From positions 1 to 38,859 of the forward strand of contig JAJDCR010000095.1 of the NCBI GenBank assembly GCA_029260735.1: DNA of 38,859 nt. The letters run 5' to 3'. The notes under the pieces were generated by a model. It made no database searches. It worked only from the letters and a program-made list of their open reading frames with translations, and had not been told where the DNA came from. This stretch comes from Planctomycetota bacterium. Its GTDB lineage: Bacteria; Planctomycetota; Uabimicrobiia; Uabimicrobiales; Uabimicrobiaceae. Of this stretch, positions 6,824 to 15,371 are shown in pieces (position 1 is the stretch's first letter; every line of letters begins with the position of its first letter). The position numbers and the translations under genes were made by a program.

Positions 6824-8110
6824 ATGGACATTGAGCTACCAAAATTACCCGGAAGATTTTTGGCAAAGCAAGCAGACAAAGAACTTTATGAAAAAGTTAG
6901 TGGTTTAATTAGAAGTGATACCTTCGAAAAAATAGGCTACTGTGCAAAAGGAGAGAAAAATTTCCTGAATTTTTGGGGAAAAGTCGACAACGATGAAACT
7001 CTGGAAAATCTGAGAGAGTGCACTTTCCTTCGGGAAATAGACTTGTCCTCTACTCAGATAACTAAGGTTGGTCTCAATCACATATCCCGTATTACTTCCC
7101 TGGAGAAGCTTATCTTGTACTTATGTGGTCTTGATGATAAGGCACTTCTTTGTCTCCGCAATTTGCCTTCTTTGGAAGAGCTTACGGTGGAGGAGTTATC
7201 TTTGACCGATGCTGGTTTGCAGTATATCAGTGAAATAAGTTCTCTTAAGAAAATAAAACTAGGGCATTGCTCTCTTACCGATCTCGGAATTCAGGCCCTC
7301 TTCCAAAAGCCTTCCCTAGAGAAGGTAGCGATGTCCAATATAAGTGGTCTTAGTGACGAGGCCTTGAAGGATATTGGTGAAGCTTCTTTAAAGAGCCTGG
7401 AGTTTTCTTTCTGCGATTTTCTTACCGATAAGGGGCTCGAATATTTGAGCCGCTCATCCACTTTAAAGAGCCTAGAGTTTTCTTTCTGCGATTTTCTCAC
7501 CGATAAAGGGCTCGAACATTTGAGTCGTTCATCCACTATTGAACATCTCCACTTTTCTTTTTGTCCCTCATTAACAGATGCTGGGATAGAAAATCTAAAG
7601 CGTATCCCGACTTTAAAGAGCATCACAATTAGTCTGTGTGATAAAGTTACGGTGGATGACTTTGAGATCGAGGAGAAAAATGAAAAGAAAGAGAAAGATG
7701 ATTGGCTCTCTTTTTCTCTTTGCGAGCCAGTTATTGATTTTTCTAATCGTTTACCCCTTGCCACAGTTCGGGCCATATCTTGCTTTATCGGCAGCTTAAC
7801 TATAAGCTCCATCATGAAGAGTATAGGGCTGCATTTTATATTTCTTTTCTTTTGGATCGATTCTTTCACTGAAATTCTTTACATGTCTGCTGGAGTTGCT
7901 GCTTTAGGTGCCGTGTCCGGGCTTTTACAAAATTGCTTCCTCAGCACTCTTACATTTCTTTTGGCAGGTGGAGGAGTTGCCTACTTGGCTATGGATCCCA
8001 ATCTGCTAAACATGAGTGAGCGGGAGTTAGTCTTTACTTGGTGTGGCATTGTGATCTTCTCTTTTTTCTCTGCTTGCTTTGGATATTGGTTAAGTAAAGA
8101 CGATTTTTAG
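6824..8110 (+). CDS. Leucine-rich repeat protein with C-terminal membrane domain, 428 aa
   Basis: Residues about 60-280 are LRRs of the cysteine-containing/F-box-like class with the spacing LTDxGLxxLxxxxxLxxLxxxxC (units such as LTDAGLQYISEISSL and LTDKGLEYLSRSSTL). Two neighbouring repeats are almost identical at DNA level. After a charged linker (EEKNEKKEKDD, about residues 280-292) come about four hydrophobic segments (from about residue 325 to the end), so the repeat domain should be cytoplasmic or periplasmic on a membrane anchor. The frame is open upstream to a GTG at 6791, but the ATG at 6824 has a better ribosome site (gagga). The role is probably protein binding; the partner is unknown. 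Confidence 0.8.
   Translation: MDIELPKLPGRFLAKQADKELYEKVSGLIRSDTFEKIGYCAKGEKNFLNFWGKVDNDETLENLRECTFLREIDLSSTQITKVGLNHISRITSLEKLILYLCGLDDKALLCLRNLPSLEELTVEELSLTDAGLQYISEISSLKKIKLGHCSLTDLGIQALFQKPSLEKVAMSNISGLSDEALKDIGEASLKSLEFSFCDFLTDKGLEYLSRSSTLKSLEFSFCDFLTDKGLEHLSRSSTIEHLHFSFCPSLTDAGIENLKRIPTLKSITISLCDKVTVDDFEIEEKNEKKEKDDWLSFSLCEPVIDFSNRLPLATVRAISCFIGSLTISSIMKSIGLHFIFLFFWIDSFTEILYMSAGVAALGAVSGLLQNCFLSTLTFLLAGGGVAYLAMDPNLLNMSERELVFTWCGIVIFSFFSACFGYWLSKDDF
7387..7536 (+). repeat. 75-bp tandem duplication inside the LRR gene
   Basis: Bases 7387-7461 and 7462-7536 are adjacent copies of a 75-nt unit (25 codons, exactly one LRR) that differ at only a few positions. This indicates recent in-frame expansion of the repeat domain. 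Confidence 0.9.
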
Positions 8111-8255
8111 GATCTAAGTTCTAACTGTGCAAAAAAATATTTTTTTTTTTGTCAGAAAAAAACAAAAGTTTGCTCTATAATTTTATGTAGAGCAGAAAAC
8201 GAAGTATTCTAAACTCAAAACTTTTTCAAATATAGGGCACACCCTAACCAAAAAA

Positions 8256-8351
8256 ATGAAACAAAATAAAAACAAAACTAAGCTTATCCCCATAACCTTT
8301 TACCAAGAAGAGAATTTTTCTCAGAGAGGAGGAAAATTGCTCTTTATTTAA
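8256..8351 (+). CDS. Possible leader peptide before the sigma factor gene, 31 aa
   Basis: A frame of 31 codons (MKQNKNKTKLIPITFYQEEN at the start) ends at TAA 8349-8351, six bases before the sigma-factor ATG. It lacks a good ribosome site of its own but contains a very strong one (gaggagg, about 8327-8333) near its end. That site is too far (about 25 nt) from the sigma start to serve it directly unless the RNA folds. It may be a translated leader that couples to the sigma gene, or chance. Confidence 0.25.
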   Translation: MKQNKNKTKLIPITFYQEENFSQRGGKLLFI

Positions 8352-8357
8352 AGCGCA

Positions 8358-8897
8358 ATGAATATAACACTTGATCGAAATACTGTGGTCGAGAATCTAT
8401 ACCGAGATTCTTCTCTTTGGAAACGTACAGTTTACTATGCAAAAGAGCAAAGTTTAGCAGAAGATCTATTTCAAAATGTTTTGCTCATCGTTTATCAAAA
8501 TTTATCTCAACTGAAAAACCCCGAAAGGCTACGTCCTTGGGTTTACACAATCCTCAAGCATGAATTCCTCAAACAAAAACTACCCTCTTTTTTACCCTTA
8601 GAAGAAAATAGCTTTCCCTTTCCTCAAAAAACAGATCACCTAGAAATAAAAGAGCTTCGAGAAATCCTTCGATCCACCTTAAGTCAGTCTGGATTCTATA
8701 CCAAAACGGAAAAAGCTCTTGCCGACTATGTTTTAAGAGAAGCCTTCCGTGGTTTAAATAGCAAAGAGATTTTCCGTAAAATGGAGAAAAAATTTTCTCA
8801 TTCCAGCGATTACCTCTATACCATTCTTTACAGGATTCGCAAGAAGTGGCAGAAACACTTGGTTCTACATGGATATCATAATTTTATTAAGAATTGA
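8358..8897 (+). CDS. ECF-like sigma-70 family factor, 179 aa
   Basis: The product looks like a short two-domain sigma factor. Region 2 at residues 15-72 includes the core-binding and -10 recognition segment (AEDLFQNVLLIVYQNL, then RLRPWVYTILKHEFL, typical of ECF region 2.2-2.4). Region 4 at about 105-165 is a helix-turn-helix that ends in a basic stretch (ILYRIRKKWQKHL). Region 4 is divergent from classical ECF factors. No anti-sigma gene with a zinc motif is adjacent, but the convergent neighbour, with one membrane helix, overlaps its 3' end by 22 bases. The ATG lacks a close Shine-Dalgarno. Confidence 0.7.
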   Translation: MNITLDRNTVVENLYRDSSLWKRTVYYAKEQSLAEDLFQNVLLIVYQNLSQLKNPERLRPWVYTILKHEFLKQKLPSFLPLEENSFPFPQKTDHLEIKELREILRSTLSQSGFYTKTEKALADYVLREAFRGLNSKEIFRKMEKKFSHSSDYLYTILYRIRKKWQKHLVLHGYHNFIKN

Positions 8898-9604
8898 CCG
8901 CTGTTTTTTAGAGTTCTTGCCTTTCTATTTCCCCTGAGTAAGTCCTGGTAACTACAGTACATCAATTTCTGTAATCCATCAGGAGAAACTTCTATCGAGT
9001 AAAGGTATAAGAGTGTTTGAGATTTATTTTCTTCGGAGTACTCTTCTCGGAGAAAAGGCTCTAGAGAGTAAGTCTTTTCTTCAGTAAGCAGGACACTCTC
9101 GCTTTTCCAAACTAGATTTTCCATACAGGATACTTCCGCCAATAATTTTGAGAGGAGGAGGGTAAATCTTTCGAAACGGAGAGAAATATCCTCTTCCCAT
9201 AACTTTTGTGGTTGATTACTTTTGTGAATCGTGGCAATTTTTCCTAGAAGGCGAATGTTTTCTAACTTTGTCAAAAAAGAAAGAAGAGGAGGGATTTCAT
9301 CAACTAGGAGAAAGCGGACAGTTTTATTTGCTAAGCGAACCCATTCTCCTAAGCTTACCTCTTCTCCTTTAAGAAAAACTTGCTCGAGTTGTTGATCGTA
9401 GCGCGAATTACGAGCTTCCCCTTTTTTTTTGAAGTAAAGCGAAAGAGCTAATGAGGCCAAAAGATGAACTATAAATTCCAAGACCACAACCAAACATCCA
9501 TATCTCACTTCTAGTGGTTGATCTTCTTGGGAAATCGTTTGGTACGAGTTAGGAATTTCAGAGGGAAAAGAAGCAAAAGGATTTAGGCTAATTTTTTGAG
9601 ACAT
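8876..9604 (-). CDS. Unknown protein with one transmembrane helix, 242 aa
   Basis: The family is not recognised. A strong ribosome site (GGAAGGA) lies 6 nt before the ATG. The first 35 residues are polar, then one hydrophobic helix follows (residues 36-58, CLVVVLEFIVHLLASLALSLYF), then a basic KKKGEARNSR stretch and a mostly helical soluble domain to the end. The topology is probably single-span with the large domain in the cytoplasm. The 3' end overlaps the convergent sigma-factor gene by 22 bases. The 5' end is divergent from the RND operon, with 130 bases between starts. A role as a membrane regulator of the sigma factor is possible by position only. Confidence 0.65.
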   Translation of the reverse strand: MSQKISLNPFASFPSEIPNSYQTISQEDQPLEVRYGCLVVVLEFIVHLLASLALSLYFKKKGEARNSRYDQQLEQVFLKGEEVSLGEWVRLANKTVRFLLVDEIPPLLSFLTKLENIRLLGKIATIHKSNQPQKLWEEDISLRFERFTLLLSKLLAEVSCMENLVWKSESVLLTEEKTYSLEPFLREEYSEENKSQTLLYLYSIEVSPDGLQKLMYCSYQDLLRGNRKARTLKNSGQFLIKL

Positions 9605-9632
9605 CGCTTTCCTTCCAGAAAATAGAAAAACT

Positions 9633-9664
9633 TTACTTTTTTAAAAAAAAATCTACGGTATAAT
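9633..9664 (+). promoter_or_regulatory. Candidate promoter of the RND operon
   Basis: A perfect TATAAT (9659-9664) lies 70 bases before the lipoprotein start in the divergent intergenic region. The best upstream match is a weak tttact box about 20 nt away, so the -10 is convincing and the -35 is not. Confidence 0.35.
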
Positions 9665-9734
9665 AAGACAATATTTAAAGATCTAGGTCTTATATGACCA
9701 AATAGAAACTGAAGTGAAAAACCAAGGAAATAGA

Positions 9735-10928
9735 ATGAGTAAGCGAAAAAAAACATACCTCATTGGCATAACACTGCTGATGTTCTTTTCTTCTTGTAAA
9801 GAACCCCCTCCTCCTCCTAAAGAAAAAGTGGTTAAGGTCGTATTGGCCACTCCTCAAAAAAGAAATTTCCAAAAAAAAATCAGCCTTCGTGGAAATGTAG
9901 AACCCAGAGAATTTGCTCAAATTTGCGCTAAAGCAGATGCTTCCATTGAAAATTTATATGTTGAAGAAGGGGACATCGTTAAAGGAGGAGACATTCTTTT
10001 CTGCCTGGAAAAAATAGACTGGGAGAGTAAGGTAAAAATAGAAGAGTATAATCTACATCTTGCCCATAGATTTGTCAAAGAACAAGAAGTTCTTATGAAT
10101 ATTGGCCAAGCCAAATTAGCTAAGGCAGCAATTGATTTAAGGAGATCGCAGGCCTTACGAAACCAAAACCTAACATCTTCAGATGAACTGGAAAGTCTCG
10201 AGTTAAGTTGGAAGATTACCCATCGAGAGGCTCTTCTCAGTGAAGCTAAACTAGAATCTAGCCAAGCCAAAGTTGCCCAAGCTCAGAACAATTTAACCAT
10301 TGCGAAAAAGTATCTCCAAGACTGCAGTGTTACAGCGCCTTTCTCAGGGACTATCACTAAACGTTATAAAGAAAGAGGAGAGTATGCTCGGAAATCAGAG
10401 CCCATTCTCCGACTGGAGAATCATGAGGAATTAGAACTCTCTTTTTTACTAAGTGCCCAGTACTACCATGAAGTTCATCCCAAAAAAACAAAGGCTATCA
10501 TTTATCGGGAAGATAAGAAAGAGCTTACTCTCATTACTTACAAATCGTCGTATATTGATATGAACAGCAGAACTTTTGAGGTAAAAATAACTCTTCCTCA
10601 GCAAAGTCGTTTCATAAGTGGCATGATGTGTAAGGTAGATCTTGTTTTAGAAGAAAAACAAGGTTATGGAGTGCCTCAAGAAGCCGTTCTCCTGCGTCAA
10701 AACAACAGACATATCATATTTATCTCTCAAAATCAAATTTGCCAAGAATTGGAAGTCTTTCCAGGAATTCAAGACGATGGGTATATAGAGTTAAAGAACT
10801 TAGCACACCCGGAAACTTTGCAAGTGATTGTGCAAGGACAAAGTTATCTCAGCGAAGGCAATAAGATTTCGACTCCATTAACGCCTAGCATTAGTCAAAC
10901 CGAAGTAGAGCAGAAAGAAAACCTATGA
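9735..10928 (+). CDS. Periplasmic membrane-fusion lipoprotein of an RND pump (HlyD/AcrA type)
   Basis: This is the adaptor subunit that links an inner-membrane RND transporter to an outer-membrane channel. The chosen ATG at 9735 follows AAGGA and gives a lipoprotein signal MSKRKKTYLIGITLLMFFSSC with the lipid Cys at residue 21; an in-frame GTG 7 codons upstream would spoil the signal. Then come a Pro-rich linker (KEPPPPPKEK), a lipoyl/barrel-sandwich half (EPREFAQICAKADASIENLYVEEGD), a long alpha-hairpin (about residues 85-185) and the second lipoyl half (VTAPFSGTITKRYKERGEYA). A beta-barrel domain with DMNSRTFEVKI follows. The 397-residue length is usual. The stop overlaps the permease start by four bases. 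Confidence 0.9.
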   Translation: MSKRKKTYLIGITLLMFFSSCKEPPPPPKEKVVKVVLATPQKRNFQKKISLRGNVEPREFAQICAKADASIENLYVEEGDIVKGGDILFCLEKIDWESKVKIEEYNLHLAHRFVKEQEVLMNIGQAKLAKAAIDLRRSQALRNQNLTSSDELESLELSWKITHREALLSEAKLESSQAKVAQAQNNLTIAKKYLQDCSVTAPFSGTITKRYKERGEYARKSEPILRLENHEELELSFLLSAQYYHEVHPKKTKAIIYREDKKELTLITYKSSYIDMNSRTFEVKITLPQQSRFISGMMCKVDLVLEEKQGYGVPQEAVLLRQNNRHIIFISQNQICQELEVFPGIQDDGYIELKNLAHPETLQVIVQGQSYLSEGNKISTPLTPSISQTEVEQKENL

Positions 10929-13900
10929 GCCTCGTTTCTTTCTCACTAAGACGTCCCGTGGCCACTATCGCATTCATCATTCTCTTTGTTATTGCCGGGA
11001 TAAATTCCTATCGAAAACTAGAGCATGAAAACATGCCCCAAGTAGAAATTCCTTTTGTCACGATAACAACGACATATCCAGGGGCTGGGCCAAAAGAAAT
11101 AGAAGCGGCTGTGACCAAAAACATAGAAGATGCCGTCAGTGGAGTGAGTGGAGTGAAGCATATGTACTCCACTTGTATGCAAAATATTGCCCAAACTCTC
11201 GTTGAATTTCAAATGGAGATGGATATTGATGTTGTCGCAACCGAGGTTCGCGAAAAGATAGATCTTATTATAGACAATCTCCCGGAAGAGGCTGAGCAAC
11301 CTCAAATCCTCAAAGTAAACGTAAATGCTAAGCCCGTGGCTAACTTTATTTTGGTGGGAACCCAATCGCTCGATGAATTGTACGACTACGCCGATGAAAT
11401 TCTTTCCGACAAACTGGCCTTAGCTCCGGGAGTAGCAGAAGTTCAGATTGTTGGTGGCGAAGAGCTAGAACTACAGGTTATTCTCGATGGAGAAAAACTA
11501 TCTTCTCACAACTTAACTATCGCTCAGATTTTAGATATTTTAAGAAAACGCAATGCCAAAATTCCTGCGGGAACTTTGCTCAACGAAAGTCAGGAAGTCA
11601 ATGTGACTTTTGCTGGCAACTTTAGAGGCTTGGAAGAAGTTCGCAATCTAGAGCTTACTCTATCCTCTTCTCGTTCTATTCGTTTACGAGATGTTGCTCA
11701 GGTCTCCTTGGCAGCAAAAGAGACCCGCAACCTTGCCTTTTATGACGGAAGACCAGCCATAGATTTAAAAATTGTCAAAAAAGACGATGCCAATGCTGTA
11801 AAAGTGGTTCAACATATTCGGGAAATCGTTCGCAAAACTCGCCCTCTTCTTCCAGGAGGTATGGAACTTATTTGGTTTAACGACGATGCTGATTTTATCG
11901 CGGCAAGTCTTTATGATGCTCGCAATAACATCTTTTTAGGCATTGCTTTGACTTCCTTAATTCTCTTTGCTTTTCTCCAAGAAATTCGCTCTGTTTTTAT
12001 CATCTCTTTAACTATGCCTATTTCTGTCATCATCAGCCTCTTTTTTATTCATTTTTTTGGCTTTACTCTAAACATGATTACTTTACTCGCTCTGGGAACA
12101 TCTGTGGGAATTTTAGTGGCTAATTCCATTGTTGTCATTGAGCATATATTTAAAAGATTAGAAGCAGGAGATAATCCCAAGGAAGCAGCCTTATCAGGAA
12201 CTCACTCTATCCTGGTTACAGTAGTTGCCAGTGCCGGAACGAATATCATTGTTTTTGTTCCCGTTGCCTTTATGTCTGGCCTGGTCGGACGTTTTTTTTA
12301 TCCTTTTGCTATTTCTATGGTAATCGTTACGCTAGTTTCTCTTGTTATTAGCTTTACCTTAACTCCCATTTTAGCGGCTAAGCTTTTACGACAGAATATG
12401 CCCAAGCCCAGTTTTTTCATGAGAGGTTACCAATTCGTTTGGAATTTACTTTATGGAAAAACTCTAAGGTTCTACTTACGCAGTCTAAGATTTTGCGCAA
12501 AAGCCCCTTTGTTTTTTTTGTTTTTAGGTTTTCTTGGGTTGGTTTTGACTCTTGTCTATATTGCTCCTCTAGTCGGGATGTCATTTTTCCCCAACAACGA
12601 CCGGGGAGAGTTTTTAGTCAAAATAGAATACCCTACAGACTATAACATAAAAAAAAGCGCCGAACGCACTTTGATCGCTGCTCAGCGTATTCGAAGCTTA
12701 CCAGAGGTCAAAAGGACTGTCTCTCTCATTGGAAAAGTCCAGGGAGTAATGGGAAAAGTGAACCAAGGCGTTCATCTTGCAGAAATTTCTGTTATTACGA
12801 GTCGAAAAGACGAACGCAATCAAACCATGACTCAAATGCGCGAATTGATGCGACAGGAATTTCTCAATGATACAGACTGCATTGTCGGGGTGAATGTCAC
12901 ATCTGTAGTCGGAGGATCAGAAACCGATATTGAGCTAGAGGTAACCGGCTATGATTTTAAAACTCTGGACCAAATAGGCGACTCTATGGTAAATATTGCC
13001 ACAGAAAGTGGAATGCTTGTCGATATGGAGTCCACTGTCCGGATCGGAAAAACGGAAATTCAGATTCTCCCTCACCGCGAATTGCTTCACGATTACGGAA
13101 TATCAGAAGAGCTCTTGGGCTTAATGATCCGAGGCAACATCGAGGGAATAAAAGTAGGTTCTTATAGAATTGGCGCTCGTTCTCTAGATATTCGCGTTCA
13201 GTTGGAGCATAAGGAAGGACTGGAGCAGCTGCGTAATTTTAGCTTGATGTCAAAAGAGGGAAAACCCATTAGCATAGAAGCCATTGCTTATTTTGAGAAG
13301 CAAAAGATTCCTATTCAAATTGTTCGAGCGGAGAAACAACGATCGGTTAAACTCTTTGCGAATATGGCTCCTGGAGCAGCTCTTAGCGACGCCATTGAGT
13401 ACCTCAACAAGCACATCCAAGCTATTCTGCCTCCTGGCTATGAAATGAACTATGTTGGTCGAGTGGAAAAGATGGGGGAAGCCCAAGTGAGTTTTGCGGA
13501 AGCTTTTCTCACAGCAAGCTTACTTCTCTATTTGTTAATTGCGGCAATTATGGAGTCGTGGACCCAACCCTTCATCATTATGACAACTTTACCTATGGCC
13601 TTAATAGGTTTATTTCTCATGCTTTTCATTATGAATACAACCATGTCTCTGATGGGAATGCTCGGCACCATGATACTCATCGGAATAGCTGTCAATGACG
13701 CCATTCTTATCATGGAAAATGTAAAAATGCTACGCGACCAAGGAACTCCTACAAAAGAAGCCATGTTTGCTTCCGTTGAGGAGAAATTCCGCTCCGTCAT
13801 CATGACCAGTCTCGCCGCCATTTTGGGAATTGCTCCGATGGCTTTTGGACAAGGTTTGGGTTGTGAAATTCGCAATAGCTGTGGAATTACAGTAATCGGA

Positions 13901-13975
13901 GGGCTGATTTCTTCGACTGTTTTAACTCTTTACTTTGTGCCTTTAATTTATATTCGCTTTAATCGAAAGTCTTAA
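10925..13975 (+). CDS. RND superfamily efflux permease, 1016 aa
   Basis: The length, the N-terminal membrane helix after FSLRRPVATIAF, two large periplasmic loops and two blocks of membrane helices match hydrophobe/amphiphile efflux (HAE) RND transporters, which export drugs or lipids using the proton gradient. The four-base ATGA overlap with the lipoprotein gene indicates coupled translation. The proton-relay sites differ from AcrB. The TM4 Asp pair is replaced by Ala399-Asn400 (GILVANSIVVIEH), and the TM10 Lys position is Asn924 (GIAVNDAILIMEN). Acidic residues remain nearby (Asp925). No outer-membrane channel gene is adjacent. The substrate is unknown. Confidence 0.92.
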   Translation: MSLVSFSLRRPVATIAFIILFVIAGINSYRKLEHENMPQVEIPFVTITTTYPGAGPKEIEAAVTKNIEDAVSGVSGVKHMYSTCMQNIAQTLVEFQMEMDIDVVATEVREKIDLIIDNLPEEAEQPQILKVNVNAKPVANFILVGTQSLDELYDYADEILSDKLALAPGVAEVQIVGGEELELQVILDGEKLSSHNLTIAQILDILRKRNAKIPAGTLLNESQEVNVTFAGNFRGLEEVRNLELTLSSSRSIRLRDVAQVSLAAKETRNLAFYDGRPAIDLKIVKKDDANAVKVVQHIREIVRKTRPLLPGGMELIWFNDDADFIAASLYDARNNIFLGIALTSLILFAFLQEIRSVFIISLTMPISVIISLFFIHFFGFTLNMITLLALGTSVGILVANSIVVIEHIFKRLEAGDNPKEAALSGTHSILVTVVASAGTNIIVFVPVAFMSGLVGRFFYPFAISMVIVTLVSLVISFTLTPILAAKLLRQNMPKPSFFMRGYQFVWNLLYGKTLRFYLRSLRFCAKAPLFFLFLGFLGLVLTLVYIAPLVGMSFFPNNDRGEFLVKIEYPTDYNIKKSAERTLIAAQRIRSLPEVKRTVSLIGKVQGVMGKVNQGVHLAEISVITSRKDERNQTMTQMRELMRQEFLNDTDCIVGVNVTSVVGGSETDIELEVTGYDFKTLDQIGDSMVNIATESGMLVDMESTVRIGKTEIQILPHRELLHDYGISEELLGLMIRGNIEGIKVGSYRIGARSLDIRVQLEHKEGLEQLRNFSLMSKEGKPISIEAIAYFEKQKIPIQIVRAEKQRSVKLFANMAPGAALSDAIEYLNKHIQAILPPGYEMNYVGRVEKMGEAQVSFAEAFLTASLLLYLLIAAIMESWTQPFIIMTTLPMALIGLFLMLFIMNTTMSLMGMLGTMILIGIAVNDAILIMENVKMLRDQGTPTKEAMFASVEEKFRSVIMTSLAAILGIAPMAFGQGLGCEIRNSCGITVIGGLISSTVLTLYFVPLIYIRFNRKS

Positions 13976-14000
13976 GAACAAAACTAGTTTAAGCTTTTTT

Positions 14001-14672
14001 CTATGAGTTCTTTACAACTCTCAAACCAAAAATAAGAGATAATCCCAAAAGAAACATACTTTGGGGTTCTGGAACTGCAGTTTCAGTCGTTTCAGCATCC
14101 AAAAGAACATTATCAAAATTGCTTTGGATACCCAAAGACACTAAACGAATCTCTAAGGCCTGTCCCAAATTAGGATCACTGGAAGAAGTCGAGAAATTTA
14201 CAGTAGAAGTGACAAAACTTCCGGGAGTAGGGCTCAGGGAATTATTATCTTGAGCAAGAAGAACTCCTCCTGCCAATAACTGAATTTGATACCCGACAAA
14301 TCCTGTCGAATCGTTTCGATTACCAATTCCCACTTGTAGAGTATAGTCTGTATTGGCCAGTAGATTATCAGAAAGAACTTGGCTGATTGTTGTCACTCCG
14401 GTGTGGGCAAAAGCCACGTTGACTCCATCAGGTAGGCCTGTGACATCGTATCGAAAGCCTGCCGGACGAAAAGAGCCGACAAAACCATCGCCAATCCATC
14501 CAGGAATAGGATCATTGGTAATAGTTCCACTACAAGGAAATTCACCAGAGCAAGTAAAGCCGTCGACGCCAAAAACAATATCTTCAAAGGAATGGTTGGT
14601 TACATTTAAAGAAACCGCCGATATTGAACTCAGACAAGTAATTAATAGTGCGATAAAAAGTAGATTTTTCAT
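14001..14672 (-). CDS. PEP-CTERM sorted exported protein
   Basis: The protein has a Sec signal (MKNLLFIALLITCLSSISA), a beta-rich secreted domain and the tripartite PEP-CTERM sorting signal at the end: VPEPQS, a hydrophobic helix, then RVVKNS. Exosortase/archaeosortase systems recognise this signal and anchor or release proteins at the outer surface, often with exopolysaccharide. The domain begins NHSFED and contains PGWIGDG with aromatic and Asn motifs, like DUF642 or carbohydrate-binding jelly rolls found in other PEP-CTERM proteins. ATG 14672 is preferred over ATG 14684 because the GGAG lies directly against the latter. It is convergent with the RND permease and divergent from the HAD gene. 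No exosortase is in the window. Confidence 0.85.
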   Translation of the reverse strand: MKNLLFIALLITCLSSISAVSLNVTNHSFEDIVFGVDGFTCSGEFPCSGTITNDPIPGWIGDGFVGSFRPAGFRYDVTGLPDGVNVAFAHTGVTTISQVLSDNLLANTDYTLQVGIGNRNDSTGFVGYQIQLLAGGVLLAQDNNSLSPTPGSFVTSTVNFSTSSSDPNLGQALEIRLVSLGIQSNFDNVLLDAETTETAVPEPQSMFLLGLSLIFGLRVVKNS

Positions 14673-14741
14673 GATAGATCCCATCTCCGCTTTGCATAAA
14701 TTTTAAATATATATAAATACTATAAGGTAGAATCGTTTAAA

Positions 14742-15362
14742 ATGAAAGAAAAATTTGCCAGAGTAAAAAAAATACCTAGAAAAGCGGTTATTTTTGATCT
14801 CTACGGCACTCTCCTTTATATCAAAGAAAAAACAAATCCTTACTACCGACTCTTTAAAAAATGGAAAGTCGATTTACGGAAAGCCAAAGACTCTGCTTTG
14901 ACCAAGAACTGGGAGAATTTACAGGAGCTAGCAAAGGAATGGGGAGGGAACCAATCTGTTAATCTAGAGCTATATCAAAAAGACCTAGAAGCAGAACTTG
15001 CCAGTACCCAACTCTATTGCGAAACAAAAGAGGTCTTAGAGGAATTGCGCAATAGAGGGATAAAAATAGGAGTGATCTCGAACCTGGCCTCTCCTTACCG
15101 CAAACCATTTTTTGATTTAGGTCTAGATCAGCTAGTGGATCATTACATATTTTCCTGCGATGTCGGTGTGAAAAAACCAAGTCCGGAAATTTATCAATTG
15201 ATGATAGACAAATGGTCATTTTCTCCTGCGGAGATTCTCATGGTCGGAGATAGCCCTAAGTGCGATTTTTTAGGGCCAAAATCTCTCGGAATAAATGCTA
15301 TTCTCCTGCAAAGAGAAAGAACAAAGCCTTCCTCGATCTCTTCCTTAGAAAAAATTTTGTAA
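14742..15362 (+). CDS. HAD-superfamily hydrolase, 206 aa
   Basis: All four HAD motifs are present: motif I IFDLYGTLL with nucleophile Asp19 (Tyr at the +2 position as in haloacid-dehalogenase-like proteins, not the Asp of typical phosphatases), motif II VISNLA (Ser113), motif III GVKKPSPEIY (Lys144/145) and motif IV LMVGDSPKCDFLG (Asp170, Asp175). The helical cap between residues 25 and 105 makes it subfamily IA. Substrate cannot be predicted; phosphatase or dehalogenase are both possible. It is a single gene, divergent from the PEP-CTERM gene (70 bases) and convergent with the glycosyltransferase (9 bases between stops). Confidence 0.88.
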   Translation: MKEKFARVKKIPRKAVIFDLYGTLLYIKEKTNPYYRLFKKWKVDLRKAKDSALTKNWENLQELAKEWGGNQSVNLELYQKDLEAELASTQLYCETKEVLEELRNRGIKIGVISNLASPYRKPFFDLGLDQLVDHYIFSCDVGVKKPSPEIYQLMIDKWSFSPAEILMVGDSPKCDFLGPKSLGINAILLQRERTKPSSISSLEKIL

Positions 15363-15371
15363 ACATTCATA

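Noticed and set aside
7291..7869. 192-codon minus-strand frame opposite the LRR gene
   Set aside because: It mirrors the repeats of the plus-strand gene and has no start signal.
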